A stretch of DNA of 64,000 nt from Sporosarcina beigongshangi. GTDB taxonomy: Bacteria; Actinomycetota; Actinomycetes; Actinomycetales; Micrococcaceae. Shown here in pieces: positions 8,005 through 17,344 of the stretch. The stretch is taken from positions 124,001 through 188,000 of the forward strand of contig NZ_JADHDY010000005.1 of assembly GCF_016820535.1 (NCBI RefSeq), given 5' to 3'. How positions within the stretch are numbered: the stretch's first letter is position 1; each line of letters opens with the position of its first letter. A program made the position numbers and the translations under genes. The notes below the pieces were generated by a model. That model saw only the letters and a list, made by a program, of their open reading frames with translations, was not told the origin of the DNA and made no database searches.

Positions 8005-8899
8005 AGTTGGGGGAGGCGCGGCGCAGGGTTTGCTCCGCGTGGAGGAGGATGGGGCCGTCGACCATCTGGCCCTTGAACGCAAACACTCCCGTCCCGGCGG
8101 CTTCGGCTGCGGCCAGCAGCTCACGGGCTGCGGCCACCGCCGCATCGGACGGCCGGTATGCATCGCGGATCACGGCCACCTGCGACGGGTGGATGCACGC
8201 CTTGGCACCAAAGCCGCTGGCCACGGCATCCTCGGATTCCTCCGCCAGCCCGTCGAGGTCGGCAAAGTCCGCGTAGATCGAGTCGATCGCGACCTTCCCG
8301 AAGGCCCCCGCCGCCAGCAGCATCTGCGAGCGGGCCTGCATGGCCACGGCCCGGTAGGCGCCGGCCCGGGACCCCGACGTGAACCGGCTGGACGTTCCGC
8401 CCAGCGAAGCCACCAGGTCCTCGGCACCCCACATCAGGGCCACCACGTTGGGCAGCGCAGCGAGCGCGGGCGCCGCAAGGATCCCGGCGGCGCTTTCGCA
8501 CAAGGCCACCACACTGTAGTCCGCGAGCGCGGCGACGGCGTCGGGGTCGGCGGCCTTGGCCACCATGATGGTCCGGTAGGGGCTGCGGGCCACGGCGGCC
8601 AGGTCTAAAGCTGCGTCCGGGGTGTCGAGGGCGTTGATGCGCACCATGGTGGCTGCCGGGTCCAGCCCGCTGGCGGCCATGTGTTCGCGTGCCTGCGCCT
8701 TGGCATCGGGGGCGACGGCGTCCTCAAGGTCGATGATCACCGCATCAGCCCGCCCGGCGGCCTTGGCAAAGCGCTCGGGCCGGTCGGCCGGGGCAAACAG
8801 CAGTGTGGGGCCCATGGTGAAGTGCTGGCTCACGGAAATCGCTTGGCTCCTTGGTGTCGGTGCGGCCGGGCGCTGTTGCCCGGCCGGCTGGTGCTGCAT
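8003..8899 (-). CDS. CitE-like lyase, probable (R)-HMG-CoA / (S)-citramalyl-CoA lyase
   Basis: A protein of up to 298 residues in the HpcH/HpaI aldolase-citrate lyase beta family. The fold starts at GPTLLFAPADRPERF. The metal and substrate residues VIIDLEDAVAP, the WGAEDL segment and KACIHPSQV follow. Its place as the last gene of the leucine operon matches Rv2498c of Mycobacterium tuberculosis, which is known as an (R)-HMG-CoA and (S)-citramalyl-CoA lyase, so I infer that role over citrate lyase. The start is uncertain. An ATG at 8899 directly follows the upstream stop (TAAATG). A GTG at 8833 has AAGGAG 13 nt before it, and an ATG at 8815 fits the homologous start best. Confidence 0.88.
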   Translation of the reverse strand: MQHQPAGQQRPAAPTPRSQAISVSQHFTMGPTLLFAPADRPERFAKAAGRADAVIIDLEDAVAPDAKAQAREHMAASGLDPAATMVRINALDTPDAALDLAAVARSPYRTIMVAKAADPDAVAALADYSVVALCESAAGILAAPALAALPNVVALMWGAEDLVASLGGTSSRFTSGSRAGAYRAVAMQARSQMLLAAGAFGKVAIDSIYADFADLDGLAEESEDAVASGFGAKACIHPSQVAVIRDAYRPSDAAVAAARELLAAAEAAGTGVFAFKGQMVDGPILLHAEQTLRRASPN

Positions 8900-9412
8900 T
8901 TAGTCCTGTGCCTGATCCTGTGCGGCCGGCAACAGCCAAAATAGCGCCGTCCGGCTGGCTTTGCCAACCACGACGCCGGATTGGTTCCGTCCCGTGTGCT
9001 CCATCACCACGATCCCCTGTCCCGGCCGCGATGACGAGAGCCGCTTCTCCGTCACCATTGTCTCGGTATAGAGGGTATCGCCATGGAAGAGCGGATGCGG
9101 AAAGGAAATGTCGGTCATCCCCAGCTGGGCCACGATGGTGCCTTGCGTCAGCTGGGCCACGGACTGGCCCACCATGGTGGCCAGGGTGAACATGGAATTC
9201 ATGAGGCGCTGGCCGAATGGCTGCCCCTCGCTCCACGCCGCATCCAGGTGCAGTGCCTGGGTGTTCATGGTCATGGTGGTGAAGAGGACGTTGTCCGTCT
9301 CCGTCATGGTGCGCCCGGGCCGGTGCCGGTACACGACTCCGGTTTCCAGTTCCTCGTAGTAGAGGCCGCGCTGGGTGACTGTCCGGGGCTCAGCAGCCGG
9401 TTCCCCGCTCAT
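8900..9412 (-). CDS. MaoC-like hydratase (3-methylglutaconyl/itaconyl-CoA hydratase type)
   Basis: A 170-residue hot-dog-fold MaoC dehydratase. The N-terminal [19 protein letters not shown] carries the usual family residues, and [15 protein letters not shown] forms the second conserved block. The start ATG overlaps the scoB stop (ATGA), and the stop abuts the citE-like start, so the three are translationally coupled. By position it corresponds to Rv2499c, which works with the CitE-like lyase in leucine and itaconate breakdown by hydrating the unsaturated C5/C6-CoA intermediate. The substrate is inferred from context, not from active-site residues. Confidence 0.9.
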   Translation of the reverse strand: MSGEPAAEPRTVTQRGLYYEELETGVVYRHRPGRTMTETDNVLFTTMTMNTQALHLDAAWSEGQPFGQRLMNSMFTLATMVGQSVAQLTQGTIVAQLGMTDISFPHPLFHGDTLYTETMVTEKRLSSSRPGQGIVVMEHTGRNQSGVVVGKASRTALFWLLPAAQDQAQD

Positions 9413-10062
9413 ACGTTGTCCAGGTCGTGCATCTCAAGGTTCAGCGGGGCGCCGGTGGCCGCCACGATCTGCTCCACCGTCACATCCGGTGCCAGCTCCT
9501 TCAGGACCAGCCCGTCCGGCGTGACCTCGATGACGGCCATGTCCGTGACGATCAGGTCCACGCAGCGCCTGCCCGTCAGGGGCAGCGTGCATTCCCTGAG
9601 GATCTTGGGCTCGCCGTACTTGTCCACGTGCTCCATCATGACGATCAGCTTCTTGGCACCGAACACCAGGTCCATGGCGCCGCCCATGCCCTTGACCATC
9701 TTGCCCGGAATCATCCAGTTGGCAAGGTCGCCGTTTTCGGCCACCTGCATGGCCCCCAGCACGGCGACGTCCACATGGCCGCCGCGCACCATGCCGAACG
9801 AGGTGGCGGAGTCAAAGAACGCCGCACCCCTGTTCACGGTGACGGTTTCCTTGCCTGCGTTGATCAGGTCCGGGTCCACATCCGCCTCGGCCGGGTAGGG
9901 GCCGGTGCCCAGGATCCCGTTTTCCGAGTGCAGCACCACCTCCACCCCCTCGGGGATGTAGTTGGGGATCAGTGTTGGCATGCCAATGCCCAGGTTCACG
10001 TACTGCCCGTTGTGCAGTTCCCGGGCCACCCGGGCCGCCAGTTCATTGCGCGAAAGTGCCAT
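9409..10062 (-). CDS. scoB: 3-oxoacid CoA-transferase subunit B
   Basis: A 217-residue beta subunit of succinyl-CoA:3-oxoacid CoA-transferase, which activates acetoacetate to acetoacetyl-CoA. The catalytic glutamate is in the SENG motif (HSENGILG, about residue 47). The N-terminal NLGIGMPT and later [12 protein letters not shown] are typical. It starts 3 nt after scoA and overlaps the MaoC gene by 4 nt. As the last step of leucine breakdown it disposes of the acetoacetate made by the HMG-CoA lyase. Aromatic-ring CoA-transferases (PcaJ) look similar, but the neighbours argue for SCOT. Confidence 0.93.
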   Translation of the reverse strand: MALSRNELAARVARELHNGQYVNLGIGMPTLIPNYIPEGVEVVLHSENGILGTGPYPAEADVDPDLINAGKETVTVNRGAAFFDSATSFGMVRGGHVDVAVLGAMQVAENGDLANWMIPGKMVKGMGGAMDLVFGAKKLIVMMEHVDKYGEPKILRECTLPLTGRRCVDLIVTDMAVIEVTPDGLVLKELAPDVTVEQIVAATGAPLNLEMHDLDNV

Positions 10063-10065
10063 TGC

Positions 10066-10866
10066 CTATGCCTCCTTGGTGGTGGATCCTACGGGCCCGG
10101 CCGGTTCTTCCGTCACGGTCCGCTTTTCAATGCGCTTCTCGCTGCCGGGGCTGCCGGCCGGCACATGCACCACACGCTGGACGAAGATGCCGGGCACGTG
10201 GACGTGTTCGGGATCCAGCTCCCCGGGTTCCACAAGTTCCTCCACCTCTGCGATCGTGATCTTCCCGGCCGTGGCGCACAGCGGGTTGAAGTTCATGGCG
10301 GTGGCGTGGAAGACGAGGTTGCCGTGGCGGTCGCCCTTCCAGGCGTGCACCAGCGCAAAGTCGGGAGTCAGGGATTCCTCGAGCACAAAGTCGGCGTCCC
10401 CAAAGGTGCGCACCTCCTTGGCCGGCGAAGCAATCTCAACCCCGCCCGCGCCGTCGTATTTGCGGGGCAGCCCACCCTCGGAGACCTGGGTGCCCACGCC
10501 GGCGGCGGTGTAGAAAGCGGGGATGCCGGCGCCCCCGGCTCGCAGCTTCTCGGCGAGGGTGCCCTGCGGCGTCAACTCCACTTCGAGCTCGCCGGCGAGG
10601 AACTGGCGGGCAAACTCCTTGTTCTCCCCCACGTAGGAGGAAACAGTGCGCCGGATGCGGCCGTCGGCGAGCAGGACGCCCAGGCCCCAGTCGTCCACGC
10701 CGCAGTTGTTGGAGATGGTTTCCAGCCGGGAAGTGCCGGCATCGTGCAGGGCCTGGATGAGGGCCACCGGGATGCCGCAAAGGCCGAACCCGCCGACGGC
10801 GAGGGAGGCGCCGTCGTGGATGTCATGGATGGCGGCGGCTGGCGAGGCAACTACTTTGTTGATCAT
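10066..10866 (-). CDS. scoA: 3-oxoacid CoA-transferase subunit A
   Basis: A 266-residue alpha subunit with the coenzyme A binding GGFGLCGIP at about residues 27-35 and the NNCGVDDWGLG segment. It is longer than the usual 230-240 residues. The extra 25-30 residues are a basic, Pro/Gly-rich C-terminal tail. The ATG at 10866 is supported by an AAAGGCACC-like site. It sits between the acyl-CoA dehydrogenase gene (20 nt upstream) and scoB (3 nt downstream). The pair should form the alpha2beta2 transferase. Confidence 0.93.
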   Translation of the reverse strand: MINKVVASPAAAIHDIHDGASLAVGGFGLCGIPVALIQALHDAGTSRLETISNNCGVDDWGLGVLLADGRIRRTVSSYVGENKEFARQFLAGELEVELTPQGTLAEKLRAGGAGIPAFYTAAGVGTQVSEGGLPRKYDGAGGVEIASPAKEVRTFGDADFVLEESLTPDFALVHAWKGDRHGNLVFHATAMNFNPLCATAGKITIAEVEELVEPGELDPEHVHVPGIFVQRVVHVPAGSPGSEKRIEKRTVTEEPAGPVGSTTKEA

Positions 10867-10886
10867 GGCGGTGCCTTTCTGGGGCC

Positions 10887-12056
10887 TTACAAGCCCAGTT
10901 CGCGGGCGATGAGCATGAGCTGGACTTCCGTGGTGCCCTCCCCCACCTCCAGGATCTTTGAATCGCGGTAGTGGCGGGCCACGGAGAATTCGTTAATGAA
11001 GCCGTAGCCGCCAAAAACCTGCGTGGCGTCCCGGGCATTGTCCATGGCCGCCTCGCTTGCGACCATCTTAGCGATGGCCGCCTCCGTCTTGAAGGGCTTC
11101 CCGGCCAGCATGCGGGCCGCGGCGTCGTAGTAGGCCAGGCGGGCGGTGTGCGCGCGGGTCTGCATGCGGGCGATCTTGAAGGAGATGCCCTGGTAGTGGC
11201 CGATGTTGTGGCCGAAGGCGTGGCGCTCCTTGGCGTAGCGGACCGATTCGTCCACGCAGCCCTGGGCGGCGCCGACCGCGAGTGCGGCGATGGCAATGCG
11301 GCCCTCGTCGAGGATGGACAGGAAGTTGGCGTAGCCGCGGCCGCGCTCCCCCAACAGGTTTTCCTCCGGGACACGGGCGCCGGCGAAGGTGAGCGGGTGC
11401 GTGTCGGAGGCGTTCCAGCCCACCTTGTTGTAGGCCTTTTCCACCGTGAAGCCGGGGGTGCCGTTGGGCACGATAATGGTGGAGATTTCCTTCTTGAGAG
11501 AGCCGTCCTTGCGCTCCGAGGTGCCGGTGACGGCCGTGGCGGTGACGAACTTGGTGATGTCGGTGCCGGAGTTGGTGATGAACTGTTTGGCACCGTCAAT
11601 GACCCATTCGCCGTTCTCGATCCGCGCCTTGGTGGCCGTGCCCCCGGCGTCGGATCCGGCGTCGGGCTCGGTCAGTCCAAAGCCTGCGAGCGCCTCGCCG
11701 CTGGTCAGCTGCGGCAGCCACTGCTCCTTTTGCGCCTGCGTGCCGAAGCGGTGGATGGGCATGGCACCCAGCGACACGCCGGCCTCGAGCGTGATGGCGA
11801 CCGACTGGTCCACGCGCCCCAGCTGCTCCAGCGCCAGCGCGAGCGCAAAGTAGTCCCCGCCCATGCCGCCAAATTCCTCCGGGAACGGCAGCCCGAACAG
11901 GCCCAGCTCCCCCATCTGCGCCACGACCTCATACGGGAAGCTGTGTTCCTCGTCGTGCTTCGCGGACACGGGGGCCACCACGTTGTCCGCAAAGTCGCGG
12001 ACCATGTCGCTGAGGGCCTGGTACTCGTCGTTGAGTTCAAAATTTGACACTGTCAT
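10887..12056 (-). CDS. fadE19: Acyl-CoA dehydrogenase (isovaleryl-CoA / branched short-chain type)
   Basis: A 389-residue flavin dehydrogenase forming a 2,3-double bond in acyl-CoA. Signature motifs are [13 protein letters not shown] (about 151-163), the FAD-binding [10 protein letters not shown] region and the C-terminal [17 protein letters not shown]. The last block has Glu (GEGT) at the position of the general base of medium/short-chain enzymes. In human isovaleryl-CoA dehydrogenase that position is Ala and the base is elsewhere, so isobutyryl- or 2-methylbutyryl-CoA are possible substrates too. It overlaps accA1 by 4 nt. The name follows the mycobacterial leucine operon, where FadE19 occupies this place. 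Confidence 0.9.
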   Translation of the reverse strand: MTVSNFELNDEYQALSDMVRDFADNVVAPVSAKHDEEHSFPYEVVAQMGELGLFGLPFPEEFGGMGGDYFALALALEQLGRVDQSVAITLEAGVSLGAMPIHRFGTQAQKEQWLPQLTSGEALAGFGLTEPDAGSDAGGTATKARIENGEWVIDGAKQFITNSGTDITKFVTATAVTGTSERKDGSLKKEISTIIVPNGTPGFTVEKAYNKVGWNASDTHPLTFAGARVPEENLLGERGRGYANFLSILDEGRIAIAALAVGAAQGCVDESVRYAKERHAFGHNIGHYQGISFKIARMQTRAHTARLAYYDAAARMLAGKPFKTEAAIAKMVASEAAMDNARDATQVFGGYGFINEFSVARHYRDSKILEVGEGTTEVQLMLIARELGL

Positions 12057-14260
12057 TCCCCTTCAGGGCTTGTTGCTTCTGGGCTTGTTGTTGGGTCTTC
12101 TTCGTCGGGCGCGATCGTTGCGACAACCTGGTCCGCCTTCACCAGCGCACCCACGGCCACGCCGATGTGCACGGTCCCTGCCATCGGGGCGGTGATCTGG
12201 TGTTCCATCTTCATGGCCTCAACCGCCAGCAGCACGGTGCCGGCCTCAACCCTGTCGCCCGTGGCCGCATTCACCACGGTGACGGTGCCGGGCATGGGGC
12301 TGCGCAGCTGGGGGTCGCCGGCGGCGTCCTCCCGCACCAGCCCGGCCAGCATGCGCGCGGTGGCCGCGTCCCGGTCCAGCCGTTCCAGCGCCACGCTCCA
12401 CCCGCCTCTGCCCAGGAAGACGGTGTCCCCGGCCATCGCGACTTGATAGGCCTCCCACGACGCGGGCACCTCCTGTGTCCCGTCCCCGAGCCCGCTGACA
12501 TGGACGACGCCGGGACCTTCAGTGCCGCTGCCGGCGTCAGTCCCGCTGACCGTCACCACCCCGGTGCGCCCGGGTGCCGCCCAGCTGCTGCGCCAGGGTG
12601 CCGGGTCGCCGATGCGCCAGTTGTCGGTGCTCTGCCACGGCCGAAGCGGCGGAGGAGCCGGTGTTCCCAGAGGCGGCGTAAAGGAGACCGAGGCCGCCTG
12701 CGGCCGATTGGTCGGACAGTCCCCAGATGCTCCCCTTGCCCGCAAGCTCGCATCGGGTCCCTCGCATCCGTGGGCCCGGCCGAGCGAATGCCGGTCCGCA
12801 GCCACACCCATCCGCGCCACGAGGGCCGCGGCTGCGTATTCGGCGGCGGATACCTGGCGAAACGCCATGTCCGGCAGCTTGCGTTCGATCAGGGTGGTGT
12901 CGAGCCTGCCGGCCTGCACGTCCGGATCGGCAAGGAGCAGGCGCAGGTATTCAACGTTGGTGGGCACGCCCAGGACAACATAGTCGGCGAGCGCGGCATC
13001 CAGCCGGTCAAGGGACTCCCGCCGGTCGGCACCCCAGGCGATGACCTTGGCCAGCATGGGGTCGTAGTTGGCAGTGATCTCCAGGTTCCGGTCCAGTGAG
13101 CTGTCCACGCGGACGCCGGGCCGCTCCGCGACGGACTCATCCAGCGCAACCACAGTGCCGGTGGCCGGCAGGAACCCTTCGGCAGGGCTTTCCGCATAGA
13201 CGCGGGCCTCAACAGCATGGCCCTCCAGCGTGACGTCGTCCTGGACGAAGTCGAGCTTCTCCCCCGCGGCAATGCGCAGCTGCCACTCCACCAGGTCCAG
13301 GGCGTTCCCGCGCACCCGTGCCACCATCTCGGTGACGGGGTGTTCCACCTGCAGTCGGGTGTTCATCTCCATGAAGAAGAACTCGTCCGGCCGGTCGTCC
13401 GAGACGAGGAACTCCACGGTTCCCGCTCCCGTGTAGCTGACACTGGCGGCCGCGGCACAGGCGGCGGCGCCGATGCGCTCCCTGGTGGCGCCGCCGCCGT
13501 CCAGTCCGGACAACAGGGGCGAGGGCGCCTCCTCAATGACTTTTTGGTGGCGGCGCTGCAGGGAGCATTCGCGCTCGCCCAGGTGGACCACATTGCCAAA
13601 TGCATCACCCAGGATCTGCACCTCGATGTGCCGGGGGTTGGCCACCAGTCGCTCCAGAAACAGCGTGTCGTCGCCAAAAGACGCGGCGGCCACGCGCCGG
13701 GCGGCGGCCAGGGTGGCGGGCAGTTCCTCGGCGCTGAACACGCTGTGCATGCCCTTGCCGCCACCGCCTGCCGAGGGCTTGATGAGCAGCGGATAGCCGA
13801 TGTCCGCGGCCGCTGCGATCAGGTCGGCATCCGTGAGCCCCGGCTCGGAAATGCCCGGCACCACGGGGACGCCGGCGGCGGCCACATGATTCTTGGAGCG
13901 GATCTTGTCGCCCATGACGTTCAGGGCCTCGATGTTGGGGCCGATGAAGGCGATGCCGGCGGCGTCCAGGGCCTTGGCGAACTCAAGGTTTTCGGACAGG
14001 AAGCCGTACCCGGGGTGGACGGCCTGGGCGCCGGATGCTTTGGCGGCACCAATCACAGCCGCAATGTTCAGGTAACTTTCCGCGGCAGCAGCGGGTCCGA
14101 TGCACAGCGCGTGGTCGGCCTCGCGCACGTGGCGGGCTCCGGCGTCGGCCTCTGAATAGATGGCAACTGAGCGGATCCCCTGGGTTTTCAGGGTGCGGAT
14201 GACCCGGCAGGCAATCTCGCCGCGGTTGGCCACGAGGACGGTGTCAAAGAGGGCAGTCAT
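12053..14260 (-). CDS. accA1: Acyl-CoA carboxylase alpha chain (biotin carboxylase + BCCP), methylcrotonyl-CoA type
   Basis: A 735-residue subunit. A biotin carboxylase domain fills residues 1-450: ATP-binding [12 protein letters not shown], and catalytic [14 protein letters not shown]. The C-terminal biotinyl domain carries the lysine in EAMKMEHQ (about residue 684). Between them, around residues 480-530, is a stretch unlike the rest. It is Cys/Arg/Pro-rich ([18 protein letters not shown], then [12 protein letters not shown]) and looks like an in-frame insertion in a linker. It starts 3 nt after accD1. With accD1 it should carboxylate 3-methylcrotonyl-CoA in leucine breakdown. The specificity is inferred from the operon. 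Confidence 0.93.
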   Translation of the reverse strand: MTALFDTVLVANRGEIACRVIRTLKTQGIRSVAIYSEADAGARHVREADHALCIGPAAAAESYLNIAAVIGAAKASGAQAVHPGYGFLSENLEFAKALDAAGIAFIGPNIEALNVMGDKIRSKNHVAAAGVPVVPGISEPGLTDADLIAAAADIGYPLLIKPSAGGGGKGMHSVFSAEELPATLAAARRVAAASFGDDTLFLERLVANPRHIEVQILGDAFGNVVHLGERECSLQRRHQKVIEEAPSPLLSGLDGGGATRERIGAAACAAAASVSYTGAGTVEFLVSDDRPDEFFFMEMNTRLQVEHPVTEMVARVRGNALDLVEWQLRIAAGEKLDFVQDDVTLEGHAVEARVYAESPAEGFLPATGTVVALDESVAERPGVRVDSSLDRNLEITANYDPMLAKVIAWGADRRESLDRLDAALADYVVLGVPTNVEYLRLLLADPDVQAGRLDTTLIERKLPDMAFRQVSAAEYAAAALVARMGVAADRHSLGRAHGCEGPDASLRARGASGDCPTNRPQAASVSFTPPLGTPAPPPLRPWQSTDNWRIGDPAPWRSSWAAPGRTGVVTVSGTDAGSGTEGPGVVHVSGLGDGTQEVPASWEAYQVAMAGDTVFLGRGGWSVALERLDRDAATARMLAGLVREDAAGDPQLRSPMPGTVTVVNAATGDRVEAGTVLLAVEAMKMEHQITAPMAGTVHIGVAVGALVKADQVVATIAPDEEDPTTSPEATSPEGE

Positions 14261-14263
14261 GAT

Positions 14264-15871
14264 TTACATCCTGAAGAGACCGAAGGAGGTCTCGGGTAGC
14301 GGGGTGCGGGCGCAGACGTCCAGGGCCAGCCCCAGAATCGTGCGGGTGTCGGCGGGGTCGATCACGCCGTCGTCCCAGAGGCGGGCGGTGGAATAGTAGG
14401 GGCTGCCCTGGTCCTCATACTGGGCGAGGATGGGCGCCTTGAACGCGGCCTCGGCCTCAGCCGGCCAGTCCTCGCCGTGGCGCTCGTGGGCATCCCGCTT
14501 GACGGTGGCCAGCACGGAAGAGGCCTGGTTGCCGCCCATGACGGAGATCCGCGCGGCCGGCCACATCCACAGGAACCTCGGTGAGTAGGCGCGCCCACAC
14601 ATCGAGTAGTTGCCGGCGCCGAAAGAGCCTCCCACAATGACTGTCAGCTTCGGCACGCGCGCTGTGGCGACGGCCGTGACCATCTTGGCGCCGTGCTTGG
14701 CGATGCCTCCGTGCTCATAGTCCTTGCCCACCATGAAGCCGTTGAGGTTCTGCAGGAAGATCAGCGGGATGCCGCGCTGGTCGCACAGCTCGATGAAGTG
14801 GGCACCCTTCAGGGCCGATTCGCTGAACAGCACGCCGTTGTTGGCCACGATTCCCACCGGGTGCCCGTGCAGCGTGGCAAACCCGGTGACGAGCGTGGTG
14901 CCGTAGTTCTTCTTGAACTCGTGGAAGCTGCTGCCGTCGACAAGCCGGGCGATGATCTCGCGGATGTCGTAGGGCGTGTTGAGGTCAGTGGGCACGGCGC
15001 CGTACAGTTCCCCGGGCTCGACGGCGGGTTCCCTGCTTTCCGAGACCGCCCACGCGGGTGCCGGGTTGGGCGGCAGAGTGGCCACAATGTCGCGGACGAT
15101 GGTCAGCGCATGTTCGTCGTTTTCGGCCAGGTGGTCAACGACGCCGGAGATGGAGGCGTGCACATCGCCGCCGCCGAGCTCCTCCGCCGTGACAATCTCG
15201 CCGATGGCGGCCTTCACCAGCGGCGGCCCGCCGAGAAAGATGGTGCCCTGGTTGCGGACGATGACCGTCTCGTCGCTCATGGCCGGCATGTACGCCCCGC
15301 CGGCGGTGCAGGACCCCATGACGGCGGCGATCTGCGGGATCTTCCGGGCCGACATCTGCGCCTGGTTGAAGAAGATCCGGCCAAAGTGCTCCTTGTCGGG
15401 AAAGACCTCGTCCTGCTTGGGCAGGAAGGCACCACCGGAGTCCACCAGGTAGATGCAGGGCAGCCGGTTTTCCAGCGCAATCTCCTGCGCCCGCAAGTGC
15501 TTCTTCACGGTCAGGGGGTAGTATGTGCCGCCCTTGACTGTGGCGTCATTGCACACGACCATGACGTGGCGGCCCGCAACCACGCCAATGCCGGCGATGA
15601 GCCCGGCACCGGGGGACGCGCCGTCGTACATCCCCTGCGCGGCGAGCGGGGCCACCTCAAGGAAGGGGCTGCCCTCGTCCAGCAGGTGGTTGACGCGGTC
15701 GCGGGGCAGCAGCTTGCCGCGGGCCTCGTGTCGCTGGCGGGATTTCTCCGGCCCGCCGAGCGCCGTGGTGCGCAGGTGGCCGCGCAGCTCGTCCGCCAGG
15801 GCGCGCTGCGCTGCGTCGTTTCGCGCGAAAGCCTCCCCCGACGGGTCCACCGTGCTGTGCAGAGTCTCCAT
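14264..15871 (-). CDS. accD1: Acyl-CoA carboxylase beta chain (carboxyltransferase), methylcrotonyl-CoA type
   Basis: A 535-residue carboxyltransferase with the two crotonase-like halves. The oxyanion glycines are in [15 protein letters not shown] (N half) and [15 protein letters not shown] (C half). Length and sequence fit the methylcrotonyl-CoA carboxylase branch better than propionyl-CoA carboxylase. First gene of the seven-gene minus-strand operon. The 125-bp gap to the divergent TetR gene holds a candidate operator. It partners accA1. Confidence 0.94.
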   Translation of the reverse strand: METLHSTVDPSGEAFARNDAAQRALADELRGHLRTTALGGPEKSRQRHEARGKLLPRDRVNHLLDEGSPFLEVAPLAAQGMYDGASPGAGLIAGIGVVAGRHVMVVCNDATVKGGTYYPLTVKKHLRAQEIALENRLPCIYLVDSGGAFLPKQDEVFPDKEHFGRIFFNQAQMSARKIPQIAAVMGSCTAGGAYMPAMSDETVIVRNQGTIFLGGPPLVKAAIGEIVTAEELGGGDVHASISGVVDHLAENDEHALTIVRDIVATLPPNPAPAWAVSESREPAVEPGELYGAVPTDLNTPYDIREIIARLVDGSSFHEFKKNYGTTLVTGFATLHGHPVGIVANNGVLFSESALKGAHFIELCDQRGIPLIFLQNLNGFMVGKDYEHGGIAKHGAKMVTAVATARVPKLTVIVGGSFGAGNYSMCGRAYSPRFLWMWPAARISVMGGNQASSVLATVKRDAHERHGEDWPAEAEAAFKAPILAQYEDQGSPYYSTARLWDDGVIDPADTRTILGLALDVCARTPLPETSFGLFRM

Positions 15872-15919
15872 TGATCCCTCAGTTCTCCCCGCTCGGCCGT
15901 GCCGGCTGAATGCATGCTA

Positions 15920-15937
15920 AGTTAATGACTACTAACT
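15920..15937. promoter_or_regulatory. Candidate TetR operator controlling the leucine operon
   Basis: AGTTAATGACTACTAACT at 15920-15937 has inverted arms AGTTA/TAACT separated by 8 bp. It lies 49 bp before accD1 and 60 bp before the divergent TetR gene, the expected place for a site controlling both. The palindrome is seen and binding is inferred. Confidence 0.5.
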
Positions 15938-15996
15938 GAGATTCAGGCTAGCCTGTCACTTCTGTGATGTCCAGCACAAGCCCGAGGTGGGGAACC

Positions 15997-16656
15997 ATGA
16001 GCACGCAACCGGCAAATGCCCGCACCGCCGCCAAGGCCGAGCGGCGCACCGCCCTGCTCGCCTCGGCGGCCTCGCTCTTTGCCCGCCGCGGCTTCAGGGG
16101 CGTCTCGATCGAGGACCTTGGCGCCGCCGCCGGAGTGAGCGGGCCCGCCGTCTACCGGCACTTCGACGGCAAGCAGGCGCTGCTCGGGGCCCTGCTGGTG
16201 GGCGTCAGCGAAGACCTGCTGGCCGGCGGCCGCCTGGTCCTTGCCAACGCGCCCGACCCCGCCTCCGCCTTGCGCGCGCTGGTCGGCTTCCACGTGGACT
16301 TCGCCCTGGGCAAGCCCGATGTCATCCGCGTGCAGGACCGCGATTTCGAGAGCCTGGGCGCCGCGGACAGTTCCGCCGTCCGCTCGCTGCAGCGCGCCTA
16401 CGTGGAATTGTGGGTCGGGGTGCTGGGCCGGATGTTCCCGGAACGCGCCGTTGCCGTGCGCCGGATGCAGGCCCATGCCGTGTTTGGGCTGATCAACTCC
16501 ACCCCGCACAGCGTGCAGCTGCACGGATCGGATTCCGCCGGCGGCACCGCGTTGGGCGGTGCGGAAGGCCGGCGCGGACGGGCTGGAATTCCGGACGAAA
16601 CCGCCCGTGCGGTGCTTGAGTCCATGGCCTGGGCAGGGCTCGCGTCGGACCTGTAG
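15997..16656 (+). CDS. TetR family regulator of the leucine catabolic operon
   Basis: A 219-residue TetR protein. The DNA-binding domain is at residues 15-60, with the recognition helix in AAAGVSGPAVYRHFDGKQAL. The C-terminal region resembles the TetR_C domains of acyl-CoA-responsive regulators. The ATG at 15997 has GAGG upstream, and an ATG 33 nt earlier is not supported. It is divergent from accD1, as the TetR gene Rv2506 is linked to the same operon in mycobacteria, so it most likely represses leucine degradation until an acyl-CoA builds up. A long palindrome follows its stop. Confidence 0.9.
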   Translation: MSTQPANARTAAKAERRTALLASAASLFARRGFRGVSIEDLGAAAGVSGPAVYRHFDGKQALLGALLVGVSEDLLAGGRLVLANAPDPASALRALVGFHVDFALGKPDVIRVQDRDFESLGAADSSAVRSLQRAYVELWVGVLGRMFPERAVAVRRMQAHAVFGLINSTPHSVQLHGSDSAGGTALGGAEGRRGRAGIPDETARAVLESMAWAGLASDL

Positions 16657-16665
16657 CCACGTCCG

Positions 16666-16727
16666 CGGGGGCGGTTGTTCTGTTTGGATGCCGTTGCAAC
16701 GGCATCCAAACAGAACAACCGCCCCCG
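16666..16727. terminator. Perfect 62-bp palindrome after the TetR gene
   Basis: 31 bp are followed directly by their exact reverse complement (centre CCGTTG|CAACGG at 16696/16697, ends CGGGGG and CCCCCG). It begins 10 nt past the TetR stop. As RNA it forms a very stable hairpin that should stop transcription in both directions, although there is no T-tract. Confidence 0.75.
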
Positions 16728-16784
16728 GACCCGCTTTTACTGGCGCGGTGTGGCCTGGGCGGATGCACCGGCAGGCACCCGCCC

Positions 16785-16822
16785 GCAGAAGAAGCGCCGG
16801 GCGTGCCCGGCGCTTCTTCTGC
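16785..16822. terminator. Hairpin terminator after the SPW gene
   Basis: An 18-bp perfect stem (16785-16802 with 16805-16822) around a GT centre, 37 bp past the stop of the minus-strand SPW protein gene. It also faces the end of the TetR transcript. No U-run follows on either strand. Confidence 0.65.
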
Positions 16823-16858
16823 CACATGTGAGGATCACATGAGTCTGTGGAGTGGATT

Positions 16859-17227
16859 CTAGTGTGCCGCCACACCTCCGTGGTGGCCCTCTGCGTGCTC
16901 GTGCATGCTTGGCTGCAATGCCAGAACACCCGCGATCAGGGCCACTGCACCGGCGATCCAGGAAGTCCAGGTTGCTCCGGTGTGTGCCGTGTAGCCAGCA
17001 ATCCATGGGGAGACAAACAACAGGGCGCCAAGGACCATCTGGACCCATTCAGCGACCGGCTGCCCGGGGCTCGACAGGTTCCAAACGCCGGCTGCAATGA
17101 GCAGGACGCCGCAGCCAATCATCATGACCATCGAGCTTCCCTGCTGCGTTGTCCACATGGTCGACAACGCGGCATAAAGCCCGGCGATCACGGCGACATA
17201 ATCTTGCCAGCGATTCCACCTCTTCAT
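16859..17227 (-). CDS. SPW repeat membrane protein
   Basis: A 122-residue integral membrane protein with two SPW repeats, each a pair of helices. The motif appears as LSSPGQPVAEW in the first and FVSPWIAGY in the second. The N-terminal KRWNRWQDYVAVIAGLYAALS is also typical of the family, and the tail is His-rich (HEHAEGHHGG). The ATG at 17227 has AAAGGAGG 9 nt upstream, and the longer open frame is rejected. It has its own transcription unit between the leucine operon regulator and the BKD operon. Function unknown. Confidence 0.88.
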   Translation of the reverse strand: MKRWNRWQDYVAVIAGLYAALSTMWTTQQGSSMVMMIGCGVLLIAAGVWNLSSPGQPVAEWVQMVLGALLFVSPWIAGYTAHTGATWTSWIAGAVALIAGVLALQPSMHEHAEGHHGGVAAH

Positions 17228-17344
17228 TGATACCAACCTCCTTTGCAAGTTGGCTCCCAAAGTGGGGGTCACTTCAAATATACGTCCGCGGCCAGCCAGT
17301 ATCCAGAGGCCGTTGGTTGCGTTCCGGCCGCACTTTGCCACCCC

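Noticed and set aside
9427-10971. 514-residue plus-strand open frame
   Set aside because: It is antisense to scoB and scoA, both intact. The long opposite frame is due to high GC content.
12053-15871. Propionyl-CoA carboxylase
   Set aside because: The subunits are similar in form, but the leucine-pathway neighbours and the sequence of the beta subunit fit the methylcrotonyl-CoA enzyme better.
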